Assembly (NCBI RefSeq): GCF_945859685.1
Contig: NC_079147.1
Coordinates: 301,876,485 to 301,940,484 of the forward strand
Direction: 5' to 3'
Origin: Eupeodes corollae
Lineage: Eukaryota; Arthropoda; Insecta; Diptera; Syrphidae
DNA length: 64,000 bases
Shown here piece by piece: positions 55,285 to 64,000 of the stretch (position 1 is its first letter; each line of letters starts with the position of its first letter). The notes below the pieces were generated by a model. It saw only the letters and a program-made list of their open reading frames with translations. It had not been told where the DNA came from and did no database searches. A program made the translations under genes and the position numbers.

Positions 55285-55287
55285 CAG
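55285..55287. repeat. Target-site duplication (right) of Harbinger element
   Basis: CAG, the partner of 54164-54166; the LINE coding frame resumes here with the valine that follows the glutamine in the uninterrupted order. Confidence 0.65.
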
Positions 55288-56362
55288 GTTACTTTTCTTG
55301 TCTTACTGGACTTCTCCAAGGCATTTGATATGGTTGACCACTCTATTCTTATTGATAAGATGAGCCACCGTTTCAATATGTCTTCTTCTGCTGTAAAATT
55401 GGTTTCATCGTATCTTAGTGATAGAAAACAAGCTGTCTTCTTAGAGACTGCCTTATCAAATTTTTGTCCTGTGCTACGGGGCGTTCCACAAGGATCGATT
55501 TTGGGCCCTCTGTTATTTTCTATGTACATAAATGACATACAACATACAATCTTGAATTCATCGAAACATTTTTATGCTGATGATATTCAAATATATAAAA
55601 GCTGCCCTCTTGGGCTCATAGAAAACTGTGCCAATGATCTGAACGATGATCTCCAAAGAATTATGAGGTGGTCGGTAAACAATGGTCTCTCGCTCAATCC
55701 GAAGAAAATTAAATGCCTTGTTATCTCGAAAAAGAAGCTAGATCTGTCTTATTTTCCCTCAATTATGCTTGGTTCTTCAAAAATTGAATTCGTGGATAAG
55801 TCAAAAAACTTAGGGTTGGTGTTCAACCGAACTTTGACATGGAATGACCATGTTAATGAAGTTGTGGGTAAAACATATGGGGTTCTTCGAACTTTATGGA
55901 CAGCTCAAAAGTTTACACGACCAAAGACAAGATTAGTTCTTGTTAAGACTTTGGTTATACCAGTTCTCGTATATGGTTGTGAAATATTTTATAACTGTGA
56001 TACTGAAAGCAAAAGAAAACTTCAAGTAGCATTCAATAGTGCTCTGCGCTATGTTTACAATCTGAGGAGATTCGACCATACTTCACATTTGGAAAAAAAT
56101 GTATTAGGCATGTCATTTTTTAATTATATGAAGTTTCGTACCATGTGTTTGTTATTTTCAATTCTAAAAACTATGCAGCCGTCATATCTTTTTGATAAAA
56201 TCCGGCTTTCGACATCCAACAAATCTGCCTTACATCCGAGAAACAATTCTTTATCTCAGCTATACGCCTTTGGAATACAATTCCGCGAAACTTGAGAGAA
56301 CTAAGTGACAAGCAACAATTTAGTGACGAGTTAAGACTGTATTTTATTAACCAAAGCAACTA
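55288..56362 (+). pseudogene. LINE reverse transcriptase, palm to C-terminus
   Basis: The frame is open from within the Harbinger terminal repeat (ATG at 55198) into the LINE and on to 56295, about 336 LINE codons. It shows VTFLVLLDFSKAFDMVDHSI, RGVPQGSILGPLLFSMYIND, the catalytic YADD near 55574 (HFYADDIQIYK), NNGLSLNPKKIKCLVI, the thumb (NLGLVFNRTLTWNDHV) and the end (RFDHTSHLEKNVLGMSFFNY). After 56250 the last 35 residues (RLWNTIPRNLRELSDKQQF) are in another frame, ending at 56362. With the split and the two frame changes the gene is not functional. Clade not decided; the end resembles CR1/I-related elements. Confidence 0.83.
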
Positions 56363-56634
56363 GCTAACTTTCACCCCCAAACCCGCTCCCATTTACCCTT
56401 ATCAAGCAACTGCAACCTTAACTTTTGTATGCTTGGAATAACGTAATGTTACTATGATTAATTTGTTTTATGTTTTATTTATTTTTCTTTTTTTTTATTA
56501 TGTTGTAAGCATATAATTATTTTTTGTTATACTGTCAAGCTTTGTAATTTAAATATTTTTAATCTTCACAAATTTATAAGTGTACTCTTACTGTGAATTG
56601 GAATGTAATAATAAATAATAATAATAATAATACT
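55288..56634 (+). mobile_element. LINE, 3' part, after Harbinger insertion
   Basis: Contains the palm, thumb and end of the reverse transcriptase, a 3' untranslated region of about 270 bases and an ATA-type tail at about 56610-56632. Its 5' part is at 53637-54166. The coding sequence is the second-best preserved LINE gene in the window. Confidence 0.82.
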
Positions 56635-57180
56635 CTTTAATATTTTTATAAATGATCTCCTGTCTGCAACTTCTTATCGGATTCATAGTTTCGCTGATGA
56701 TAGTACTCTTAGCTCTTCATATTCCTTCTCAGACTGACGTCAATCTGCTTCAGATGTGGACCTGCAACGAGAAAATATGATAAGCTCATTAAATTCCGAC
56801 TTAAACAGCATTGTTCAATGAAAATTGCGGATGCGATTATTCATTCGTGGCATTTCCACCTGCAACTTACTTTAACCTCCTGGACAGTATTAAACATTTA
56901 CCTTTACTGTAACGGTTTATGGTCTAAAAGTTTAACCGTAATACTCGCGCTTCTAGGAATGCTCATCAGAATACCAAACTTCGGTCGTAGTGTCAAATAC
57001 AGAGATTCACTCCTTAGCCGTACTTCGCGAATATGGAATGCCTTACTATGTCTATGTCTTTTCAAGTCATTGTAATATTCAAGAATTCAAAACCAAACAA
57101 TCTCTCCCTTTCCTGGTGCTCGCACTGTGTCTCTGGATGATTGAAGTAATATCCCCTTGAAAAGAAGACATTTTGTCAGC
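56635..57180 (+). pseudogene. CR1-like reverse transcriptase, palm to 3' end
   Basis: Starts directly after the tail of the LINE on its left with LFINDLLSATSYRIHSFADD (near 56643), the same family as 40100-41290, whose equivalent reads TDDLLSATSNPINCFADD. It continues with SSLNSDLNSIVQ near 56785 and ends with RDSLLSRTSRIWNAL near 57000-57045 and the 3' region to about 57180. This may be the continuation of the fragment at 51600-51960, separated by later insertions. Confidence 0.7.
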
Positions 57181-57645
57181 TTTCAACCCATTTAAGGGTA
57201 TTTTTCAGATGGGATTTGGAAATGTTAAAGTCGAAGACTAGTCTAGCAGCATTGTAGTGACGAAGAACTCTGGACATTGGTTTAAAATGACCGTAATTAG
57301 TGCGGTGATGAGGGATATAGAAAAGAGAGACAGATCGCAGATTTCTAGGGTTAGTTTTAAGATGAACTTCACTCAGGAGTGCCGGGGAATCTATATTGTC
57401 CATTGACAATTGGTGAGCAAATAGTATATCAGCGTTTTTCCGTCTTATATGTAAGGGTTGCTAACCTATCATTTTTAAATGATTGGTGGCAGGTTAGATG
57501 TATTATCCCAGGGGAGGCCACGTAAGCCAAATTTAACAAAACGTATTTGAACATTTTCAATTCTAAGTGAATGGAATTCATAAAAGGGAGACCGAACTTG
57601 TCATTCATATTCAAGATGAGAACGGACTAGGGAACTACTTACATT
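57181..57645 (-). pseudogene. LINE C-terminal fragment
   Basis: Two minus-strand frames: KMFKYVLLNLAYVASPGIIH near 57500-57560 and DSPALLSEVHLKTNPRNLRS near 57320-57395, followed by FYIPHHRTNYGHFKPMSRVL near 57255-57315 and VFDFNISKSHLK. This is the end of a CR1/Jockey-type polymerase (the RTNYG...PMSR block). It lies tail to tail with the plus-strand CR1-like fragment on its left. Catalytic parts are absent. Confidence 0.65.
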
Positions 57646-57659
57646 TAATTCTATTAAAT

Positions 57660-58385
57660 TATGCATGCACCAAAAGTCAAATATCGATCACTTCTACACC
57701 TGCTGTTCATCGACTTGAAGAAGGCCTTTACAAGCGTTAAAAGGGAATACATCTAGTTAGCTTTGCGGAGGAAAAGGCATCCCAGAAAAACTAATTGCTA
57801 TTATTAACGCAACATATGATGGATCCAAGTGTCACATTCTGCACGATGGTAGGTTGCCAGATGATTTTGAAATCCATTGCGGGGTCAGACAGGGCTGTAT
57901 TCTGTCAGCAATATTGTTTTTGTTGGTGATAAGTGTTGTACTGCACGGAGTTTTGTCAGATAGCGGAGGGATCCAATGGACTTTGACATCCTATTTAAAG
58001 CACTTGGATTACGCAGACGATTTTTGCTTACTCTCTCATAGAATCATGAATCTCCATCAAATGACAACAAGTATGTAGAGAGAAGAAGAAGTTGTAGGGC
58101 TGAAAATTAATTCCGGCAAAACAAAAAATTATCAGCCTCGAAAACCCGGCCATCCTCTCGAATAAATATTTCCCCGCAACCAATGGAAAAAGTGGAAAGC
58201 TTTCAATACCTTGGAAGTATCTTCTCATTCGAAGGCGGAACCGAACAAGACGTCATCTGCCGCATCGGCAAAGCAAAAGCGGCGTTCGGTATGCTGTCAA
58301 AAATTTGGAGGACTAATTCTATCAGCTTAAGAGGGAGGGAGGGAGCTGAAACACATCTCTGGAAACCACACACGTAGGCGTAGTA
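57660..58385 (+). pseudogene. Second RTE-like (SR2-type) reverse transcriptase fragment
   Basis: Plus-strand frames give HLLFIDLKKAF near 57702, HCGVRQGCILSAILFLLVIS near 57876, GGIQWTLTSYLKHLDYADDF near 57967-58026 with YADD intact, LKINSGKT-like sequence near 58100, and VESFQYLGSIFSFEGGTEQD near 58192-58250, followed by RIGKAKAAFGMLSKIWRTN. The LDYADD and YLGS...GGT..D...RIGKA.AAF blocks are the RTE/SR2 pattern, but this is clearly a different family from copies A-F. Both ends are truncated and frames change. Confidence 0.7.
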
Positions 58386-58449
58386 CAGGCCATATGCCCC
58401 TTAAGGGGTTTCCAACGCACTTAATAGGTCTGAGGACCTAAGTCCGTAA

Positions 58450-59000
58450 GTTTACAAAAAAGATATTAAAATCATTTTGTAAATGTAATTAAAAATGTTC
58501 TTATCATTCGCAAACATTGGCATATCTAAGTTTATTAATTTGAGACTGACTTCGTTAACAAATAAGAGGAAGATTAGGGGGCCAACGTGACTACCTTGAG
58601 GGACTCCATACATTTCATGTATGAGACTGGAGACTGGATTATAGAAGAAAACGCTATAAGTTCTATTTTCAAGGTAGGAGCTTATTCAGTTTATAAATAT
58701 TAATGGAAATTTTATTACTCTACGTTTGAGATAAATTATCTTATAAGATATTTTATCAAAGGCTTTGATGTAATCAGTGCATACAAAATCAACTTCATTG
58801 CCATTCTCGAAAACTGATAAAACTTTGAATATAAATTCAATCAAGTAAGTCGTAGTGGATCTTCCTTTAAGAAAACTATGTTGAGCCGGGGGAATAAGGG
58901 CTTGGAATGGAAACAAACGGAATCATAAACTAAGCTTTCAAAAAGTAATGGGATGCATGAAAGTTTAAAATGGTCTATATTTCTAAGAAAAACACCCTTT
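58450..59000 (-). pseudogene. LINE reverse transcriptase fragment
   Basis: Minus-strand translation: IPPAQHSFLKGRSTTTYLIE near 58830-58890, FVCTDYIKAFDKISYKI near 58735-58790, NPVSSLIHEMYGVPQGSHVG near 58590-58640, and LDMPMFANDKNI near 58500-58530, where the catalytic FADD reads FAND. It is a CR1/Jockey-type palm without its fingers and thumb. The loss of the catalytic aspartate and the frame changes show decay. Confidence 0.7.
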
Positions 59001-60087
59001 ATATCGCTCCAAGTAGAATATAGAAAAATTAAAAATAGGTCCTTACTGCGAAATCAAACCATCAGAGGCCTTAATATATACTTTCTAACAAATCCGTTCC
59101 CGAAAAAAAGGACCTCTTTATAGAAATTAAAGGGATTTGTCAGAGCATTTGTTTACGCAAGCAAAAGTGAAAAACAAAACAGAAACAAAAACAACATTAC
59201 AACAAAAAAAAAACGAAAAGCAAAAACAAATGACTTATTATGCCATAAATATTTTTATAGCACCATAAAATCATAAACTCATAAAATTTACCGTTGTTTC
59301 CTTTTTTTCGTTTGTTTTAACTTTGTTGTTATTTTTTTTTTTTTTGCATAAAAGTAGTAAACATTTTTGATTTATGATTGGAAAATGAGGCAGAAGTGCC
59401 TACCAGAGGGACTTTATTTCTCGCCAAAACAAAATAAATAATAATAATAATAAGAACGCAACAAGCTCCATGATATGCGAGAAGCAGTATAGATGCTCAG
59501 CTCATCCTTTTGTTGTTACTGGTGTGCGTGTGAGTGATGGGTGTGAGCGAGAAATTGAAACGGAACAGGATTAATTTATTTGTCTTCTATATATTCTGTT
59601 TTCTTACTAATAGAACATGTCCTGAATAACCATTTAGAGATAACAATTTTACAATTTGCACTTATGTTGGCACGTGACTGTTACTTTATGGCACTATATG
59701 AGTTTATTTTATGGATGAAAACGATGTGATGCGAGTTGAGTTGACACAATTTCAAAATTTGTTCAGAGGCAGACAAGATTCGGAGACATTTTGCAAATGC
59801 TCAAATCATAACAATAACTTGCTATAAAATGACCTTGCTAGCGCCTCTGAGCGTCATACAGGACAGCACGAGCCAAAAGTCGTCAAATCAAAGTTTTATG
59901 GATTTTTCGTATGATGGTAAATGGACGCTTATGAATGTATTTCACTGTGTCCAAAACAACATACAAACAACAAACAAATAGATTAATTTTAACATACTGT
60001 ATTACGTGTCATAGATTGAGTAAAATATTTTTTTTTCAGTAGAAATACGAGCAACAAATCCTTCTGTAAATAAGTATTAGTGCTATA
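59001..60087. other. Non-coding AT-rich stretch
   Basis: No protein signal. Contains an A-rich block near 59160-59230, a T run near 59330-59346 and an AATAAT trinucleotide repeat near 59437-59455. It separates the degraded LINE on its left from the well preserved LINE on its right. Confidence 0.55.
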
Positions 60088-60257
60088 GTTTAAGTTTAAG
60101 TTTAATTGACTTCTTTATTTCTTAGAATAATAACATTACATATTATTAATTTCTAAAGCCTAATTGGTATGGCCTATTTGGCCGTCTACCAGAGTGACAT
60201 ATTATAATATGAATTCATTGAAAAAATACAGAAATTGTTAAAATTTGTTTTGTTTAG

Positions 60258-60461
60258 TTAAAAATCTTCTTCAATAATAGCTTTTCTATAACGCAGTGCT
60301 GTGATAACATAGTTGTAAAGTCCATCCCATCCCTGGTCGCCGTTGAGAATGCTGAGCATTTCTCCTTCTTCCAAGTTGCGTTTGTTGAAGTATCTCAACC
60401 GAATTTCAATCAGAACAGCACATATTGCAATAAAATGAAATGTATCTTCACGCGCTTTCAA
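60258..60461 (-). pseudogene. LINE ORF2, out-of-frame C-terminus
   Basis: Sixty-seven codons in the frame next to ORF2, beginning at its stop. The sequence (AREDTFHFIAICAVLIEIRL, then LEEGEMLSILNG) has the histidine and cysteine that complete the usual C-terminal C..C...H....C cluster of these LINE proteins, of which the first cysteine is in ORF2. So it is the displaced end of ORF2 and not a separate gene. The break may be real or a sequencing indel. Confidence 0.8.
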
Positions 60462-63400
60462 GTTACATATAGACTACACATTAAAGGCAGATCTGGTCGG
60501 TGGGGTACAAAGTTGAGACTGAGCAATTCTCCTCTTGCTTTGAAAATGATATTTATTTTATTTAATGAGTTCTTATTTAGAAGGTACGAGTTCTGTTGAA
60601 GGTTATAGTTAAGACGATTATAGTAGCATCTAGACAGAGAAGAACTGGCTTCCGATGCATATCTCTCAAACAAGATGCTTCCAAACTTTTCGAGGATCTC
60701 ATTGAACTTTCTCCTTAGCATTGACGGTTGTTCCCTTGAAGATATGTTCATGGTTGTACCACATGTTTCGGCGAGGTTAGTCCATTCTTCGAACATTGAT
60801 CCTTTTCCTTGGATAGCTGCTCTTAGAACTTTTTTTGGTATCCGATTACCATCCATTTCAAATACCTTTACAATATAGTTGAAGTGTATTGCGAGGGTGT
60901 CCATAATCAAAGGTGGTGTACCTGTTTCTAGGTAAACCATGTAGTTGGGGTAGTTTTTGGTAGACAAAGCATTCTTTTCACAAAATTTTTCCACAGATTC
61001 AAAGGCGGAATATCCCCAAACTTGCGTTCCGTAGAGCAGGATTGACAGGGCTGTAGAGCGGAACAATTTTTGCTTAGCACTGTGTTCAACATACCTGTTT
61101 CTGAAGCACCTTTCCCATAACGAAGAGATTGCGCGCTTGGCCTCCGCCAATTTTCCCTCCAGATGTTGTCTCATATTCAGGGTTGAGGTTACCAAAACTC
61201 CTAGGTATTTGTACTCGCGCACAATGTCTATTGTCTGTCCGTTATATTTCCACTGCTCATTTCTTGAATATCTGCCACCCCCACCTCTGAAAATCATCAT
61301 CTTCGATTTTTGCAAATTAACTTCCAGATTCCAACGATTGCAATATATCGCAAGCCTGTTTATCATCAGCTGCATGCCATCTACTGTTACGGAGAATAGC
61401 ACGATGTCATCTGCATACATAAGGGCTGGAACAGTCAATCCTTCTACAGTGATTCCACCTCTCACTTCATCAGTAATATCATTTATGAAAATTATAAATA
61501 GGAGGGCGCTAAGAATACAGCCTTGCTTAAGACCAGTTACTGTTGCAAACTCCTCGGATATAGACTCGCCATCCCAAACGTAAGCTAAGTTGTTGTCGTA
61601 CATCGCTCTTACCACGTGTATAACTTTACTTGACACACCTGATACAGAAAGCTTGTAAAAGAGAGCTTGACGGTCGACAGAGTCAAAAGCTGCACGGAAG
61701 TCTATAAAGAAAGCGTATAATTTTTTCTGCTTCCTTTTATAAAGATCAGCAATGTTCAGCAGTGAGAAAATATGGTCTATGGTTGAATAACTTTTCCTGA
61801 AGCCAGCCTGGAATTCCGATAGAATGTTCTTGTCCTCCACCCACTTCGACAGTCTGTTGTGAATAAGTCCAGCAAATAGCTTAGCGCAGGTGTTAAGAAA
61901 GGAAATCCCTCTGTAGTTTGCTGGGTCCTCGTAGCTACCTTTTTTGTGAAGCGGAAAAATAATTGACTTATGAAAAACTTCCGGAACAGAGGCACTTTCG
62001 AAAATTCGGTTGAATTCGGATGTTAAAAGAAAGATAAATTTTTCCGTGGCGTGTTTGAAGAATTCAAAGGGGATCCGGTCATCCCCTGGGGCTTTGTTTG
62101 ATTTTGCATTTGTAACAACTTCTTTCACTTCTTGGATCGAAAAAGGTGCATCTAAGTACTCATCGAGGATCGAGGGAGCTGCATATTGCACCAAAGGACC
62201 ATTTGCTGAGCGATTGAGAAGGCTGATGAAGTAGTCTCTAAGATCAGATGCCTGCAAACCCAGAGCTATAGTATTTATTTTTCCATTAAGATGCTTAACA
62301 GCTTTCCAAAACTCTGAAGATGAGCGGGTGTTATTTATAACAGCAATATTTAAATTTTCAAAGGAAACTCTCTTGGCATAACATAATCGTTTAAAGTTCC
62401 TATTCGCATCCGTATATAATTTTCTAAAAATCTGTAGGTTGTGGGTTCTTAAAAGATTGAGGTAATTAAACGACAATTTCCTTGCTTTCATGCATTCAAC
62501 ATCAAACCATTTTTGTTTAATTAGTGCTTTATTTTTTTGCGGATTGTTTTTTGGGATTGCTTTCTTAATCATTTCTAGAAGGGTGTTTATATCAGCACGA
62601 ATATCCAAATTTCCAAGCGTCTCCAGTTCTTTGTTTAAGTTTGTTTGGTAAACGTTTCGGTTCTTATCGTTCCAAATCAGTTTTGGAACAAGATTAAGCT
62701 GTCTTGTATTGACTGGAGATTGTGATGTTGTACACGAAAGTGCTATTTCAAGCGGCATATGATCTGAAAACGTTTCGACTCCTACTTCAAAATTACTTAT
62801 GACATCATTCCATTTTCCAGATATGAAGCAATAGTCAATGACAGAACAACTAGTTCCTCTAATGAAGGTATACTCCCCTTTAGCGTCTCCTTCACAACTT
62901 CCATTTAGAACATGACAGTTGAATTCATCTGCAAGTTCCAAGATTTTCGATCCCTTGCTATCGCACAAAACGTCTTTCGAATTACGGTTCAGGTTAAAAA
63001 ATGGGTAATGTGAACTGATGTAGTTATTTTGTGATTGGCCAATCCTGGCATTGAAATCTCCAATAAGCATTATGTTCGTCGAATCAATGCCTTGCAAGTT
63101 GTCACACAGTTTTTCAAAGTCTAATTGCCAGTGATTACAATTGAGGTAAACTGGAACTAAGTACATTTTTTCGCCACCAGCTTCGGCATCCAACACCCAT
63201 GTCTCATTCGCCCTTTCAAACTTCATGTTTAAACCGACAAGATTTCTGCGATAACCGAAAAGTTCTCCTCCACTGCCACGACCATAGATTGATGTTTTAA
63301 CAGCATTATCCCATCTTAATTCATACTCAAAAAATAATTTCTTAAATCTATCTTCCTCTCCTTCTAACAAATGAGTTTCAAAAAGAACAAATATATCAAA

Positions 63401-63562
63401 AGATTTAACATAATTAAAAAAATTCACATATAAAGTTTTGTTTTTAACTCCTGATACATTATAACTTATAATTCTAATTTTATTAATACCTATAAATACT
63501 GGCATTCTGGTAGACTGGTGAATCTCATGCCTCTTGTGAACGAACAACGCTTGTGCTTGCAC
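60458..63562 (-). CDS. LINE ORF2: endonuclease and reverse transcriptase
   Basis: A 1034-residue frame for target-primed reverse transcription. Endonuclease, residues 28-275: IRIISYNVSG, FETHL (E62), GDFNAR (168-173), SVIDY (240-244) and SDHMPL (266-271), all catalytic residues present. Reverse transcriptase from about residue 490: KSNKAPGDDRIPFEFFKH, YRGISFLNTCAKLFAGLI, FFIDFRAAFDSVDR, TGLKQGCILSALLFIIF and YADD at 716-719. The thumb follows (YKYLGVLVTSTLN). The frame ends at 60458, about 60 residues short: a two-base gain in the last cysteine cluster, just after CSL, throws it out of frame, and the remaining residues are at 60258-60461. The start may be the ATG of MPVFIG, residue 20. It overlaps ORF1 by 38 bases. 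Confidence 0.92.
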   Translation of the reverse strand: MQAQALFVHKRHEIHQSTRMPVFIGINKIRIISYNVSGVKNKTLYVNFFNYVKSFDIFVLFETHLLEGEEDRFKKLFFEYELRWDNAVKTSIYGRGSGGELFGYRRNLVGLNMKFERANETWVLDAEAGGEKMYLVPVYLNCNHWQLDFEKLCDNLQGIDSTNIMLIGDFNARIGQSQNNYISSHYPFFNLNRNSKDVLCDSKGSKILELADEFNCHVLNGSCEGDAKGEYTFIRGTSCSVIDYCFISGKWNDVISNFEVGVETFSDHMPLEIALSCTTSQSPVNTRQLNLVPKLIWNDKNRNVYQTNLNKELETLGNLDIRADINTLLEMIKKAIPKNNPQKNKALIKQKWFDVECMKARKLSFNYLNLLRTHNLQIFRKLYTDANRNFKRLCYAKRVSFENLNIAVINNTRSSSEFWKAVKHLNGKINTIALGLQASDLRDYFISLLNRSANGPLVQYAAPSILDEYLDAPFSIQEVKEVVTNAKSNKAPGDDRIPFEFFKHATEKFIFLLTSEFNRIFESASVPEVFHKSIIFPLHKKGSYEDPANYRGISFLNTCAKLFAGLIHNRLSKWVEDKNILSEFQAGFRKSYSTIDHIFSLLNIADLYKRKQKKLYAFFIDFRAAFDSVDRQALFYKLSVSGVSSKVIHVVRAMYDNNLAYVWDGESISEEFATVTGLKQGCILSALLFIIFINDITDEVRGGITVEGLTVPALMYADDIVLFSVTVDGMQLMINRLAIYCNRWNLEVNLQKSKMMIFRGGGGRYSRNEQWKYNGQTIDIVREYKYLGVLVTSTLNMRQHLEGKLAEAKRAISSLWERCFRNRYVEHSAKQKLFRSTALSILLYGTQVWGYSAFESVEKFCEKNALSTKNYPNYMVYLETGTPPLIMDTLAIHFNYIVKVFEMDGNRIPKKVLRAAIQGKGSMFEEWTNLAETCGTTMNISSREQPSMLRRKFNEILEKFGSILFERYASEASSSLSRCYYNRLNYNLQQNSYLLNKNSLNKINIIFKARGELLSLNFVPHRPDLPLMCSLYVT

Positions 63563-63992
63563 CCAAATTAACTTCTGAATGTTGTGGTGTCACCCTGTTG
63601 TCTATTCTGTCATTTACGTTGACGTTTCCATTGTTTGGCATGTTTGACGTGAAATACAAATCTTTTTTGTTTGGTAAAAGTTCATTCATTAAATTTTGTA
63701 AGAAATTAATGTCTCCAAAAATGGATTTCAAAGTGCTAGTGCCATCATTTTCACCACACCTTAGGCCCAAGGCGGAATCCCAGATTAAAACGTTTCCATC
63801 GATGACCAGTTTGTCATCCCTTACTGCAATTTTCTTATGTGGATGTTTAGCATGGAGCGCTCTTCTAATTCGAATTAGTTTAGCTCGTCGTTGGCGGACA
63901 TTCGGAGGAAGATCTTTATGTATGCTGATGTTTTTCCCTTTAAGCTTCCCTGAGTTTTTAAGCACATTCCATGCTCTATCTCGAGACTTCAT
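63525..63992 (-). CDS. LINE ORF1 C-terminal part (runs off the window)
   Basis: The frame is open to the window edge, so 155 residues is a minimum. Residues about 17-75 (KGKNISIHKDLPPNVRQRRA, AVRDDKLVIDGNVLIWD) resemble the nucleic-acid-binding C-terminal domain seen in L1-type and related LINE ORF1 proteins, basic and probably RNA-binding. The remainder is polar and asparagine-rich, without recognised motif. It ends 38 bases inside ORF2 in another frame, an arrangement that suggests coupled translation. The N-terminus, where such proteins carry a coiled coil or zinc finger, lies beyond the window. Confidence 0.75.
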   Translation of the reverse strand: MKSRDRAWNVLKNSGKLKGKNISIHKDLPPNVRQRRAKLIRIRRALHAKHPHKKIAVRDDKLVIDGNVLIWDSALGLRCGENDGTSTLKSIFGDINFLQNLMNELLPNKKDLYFTSNMPNNGNVNVNDRIDNRVTPQHSEVNLGASTSVVRSQEA

Positions 63993-64000
63993 CTTTACAA

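Larger units (their letters stand above)
60088..64000 (-). mobile_element. Well preserved LINE with ORF1 and ORF2 (5' end outside the window)
   Basis: Minus-strand element with the end of ORF1 at the window edge, a 1034-codon ORF2, and a 3' end with a TTAAAC-type short repeat at 60088-60104. It is by far the most intact LINE here. Its ORF2 motifs match the LINE at 8872-10549 and the relic at 27550-28150. Clade uncertain; the lack of RNase H, the YADD motif and the L1-like ORF1 suggest a CR1-group or related lineage. Confidence 0.92.

Noticed and set aside
58386..58450. Possible tRNA-like or hairpin sequence (CCCCTTAAGGGG)
   Set aside because: A short palindrome only; no cloverleaf, anticodon arm or T-arm could be placed.

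Overview
This window looks like AT-rich insect (probably fly) nuclear DNA that carries almost no recognisable host coding sequence. Transposable elements and their wreckage fill more than half of it. The basis is the mix of families that can be read from translated motifs: RTE, LOA-like, Jockey-like and CR1-like non-LTR elements, one Ty3/Gypsy LTR element, two mariner-type elements and two Harbinger-type elements. There are no bacterial operons, no RNA genes and no CRISPR. The assignment to Diptera is an inference from family composition.

Layout. 1-2971 is an RTE copy (A). 2972-6809 is non-coding and unusually rich in AGGAC/GTCCT words. 6810-11330 is a second RTE copy (B, minus strand) split by a LINE at 8872-10549 with a 7-bp target duplication. 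11331-15370 is non-coding with two repeat blocks. 15370-23790 is a LOA-like LINE (minus) split by a complete Gypsy element (17549-23605) whose two LTRs read identical. 23791-26559 is non-coding, with one candidate host exon at 24161-24248. 26560-29880 holds an RTE relic, a LINE relic, a Harbinger transposase relic and a 5'-truncated LOA copy. 31220-32498 is a mariner-type element with terminal repeats. 33050-36410 holds a Jockey-like and another LINE relic. 36411-39980 is non-coding. 39985-42980 is a CR1-like LINE split by RTE copy D with a 12-bp target duplication. 43104-43525 is a cluster of inverted short modules. 46717-49260 holds RTE copy E next to a mariner fragment. 51600-57645 is a nest: CR1-like pieces on the outside, an unidentified terminal-repeat element, and a LINE that is itself split by a Harbinger element. 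57660-59000 holds two further LINE relics. 60088-64000 is the best preserved LINE, with overlapping ORF1 and ORF2 on the minus strand.

As a system, the window records repeated insertion of elements into other elements. Three points of autonomy stand out: the near-intact LINE at the right edge, the Gypsy element with identical LTRs but a broken pol, and two RTE copies that share one internal deletion, which points to spread of a deleted source lineage. The non-transposon blocks, with AGGAC-rich DNA and one well-formed exon/donor pair, could be intronic or regulatory DNA of a host gene; that is inference.
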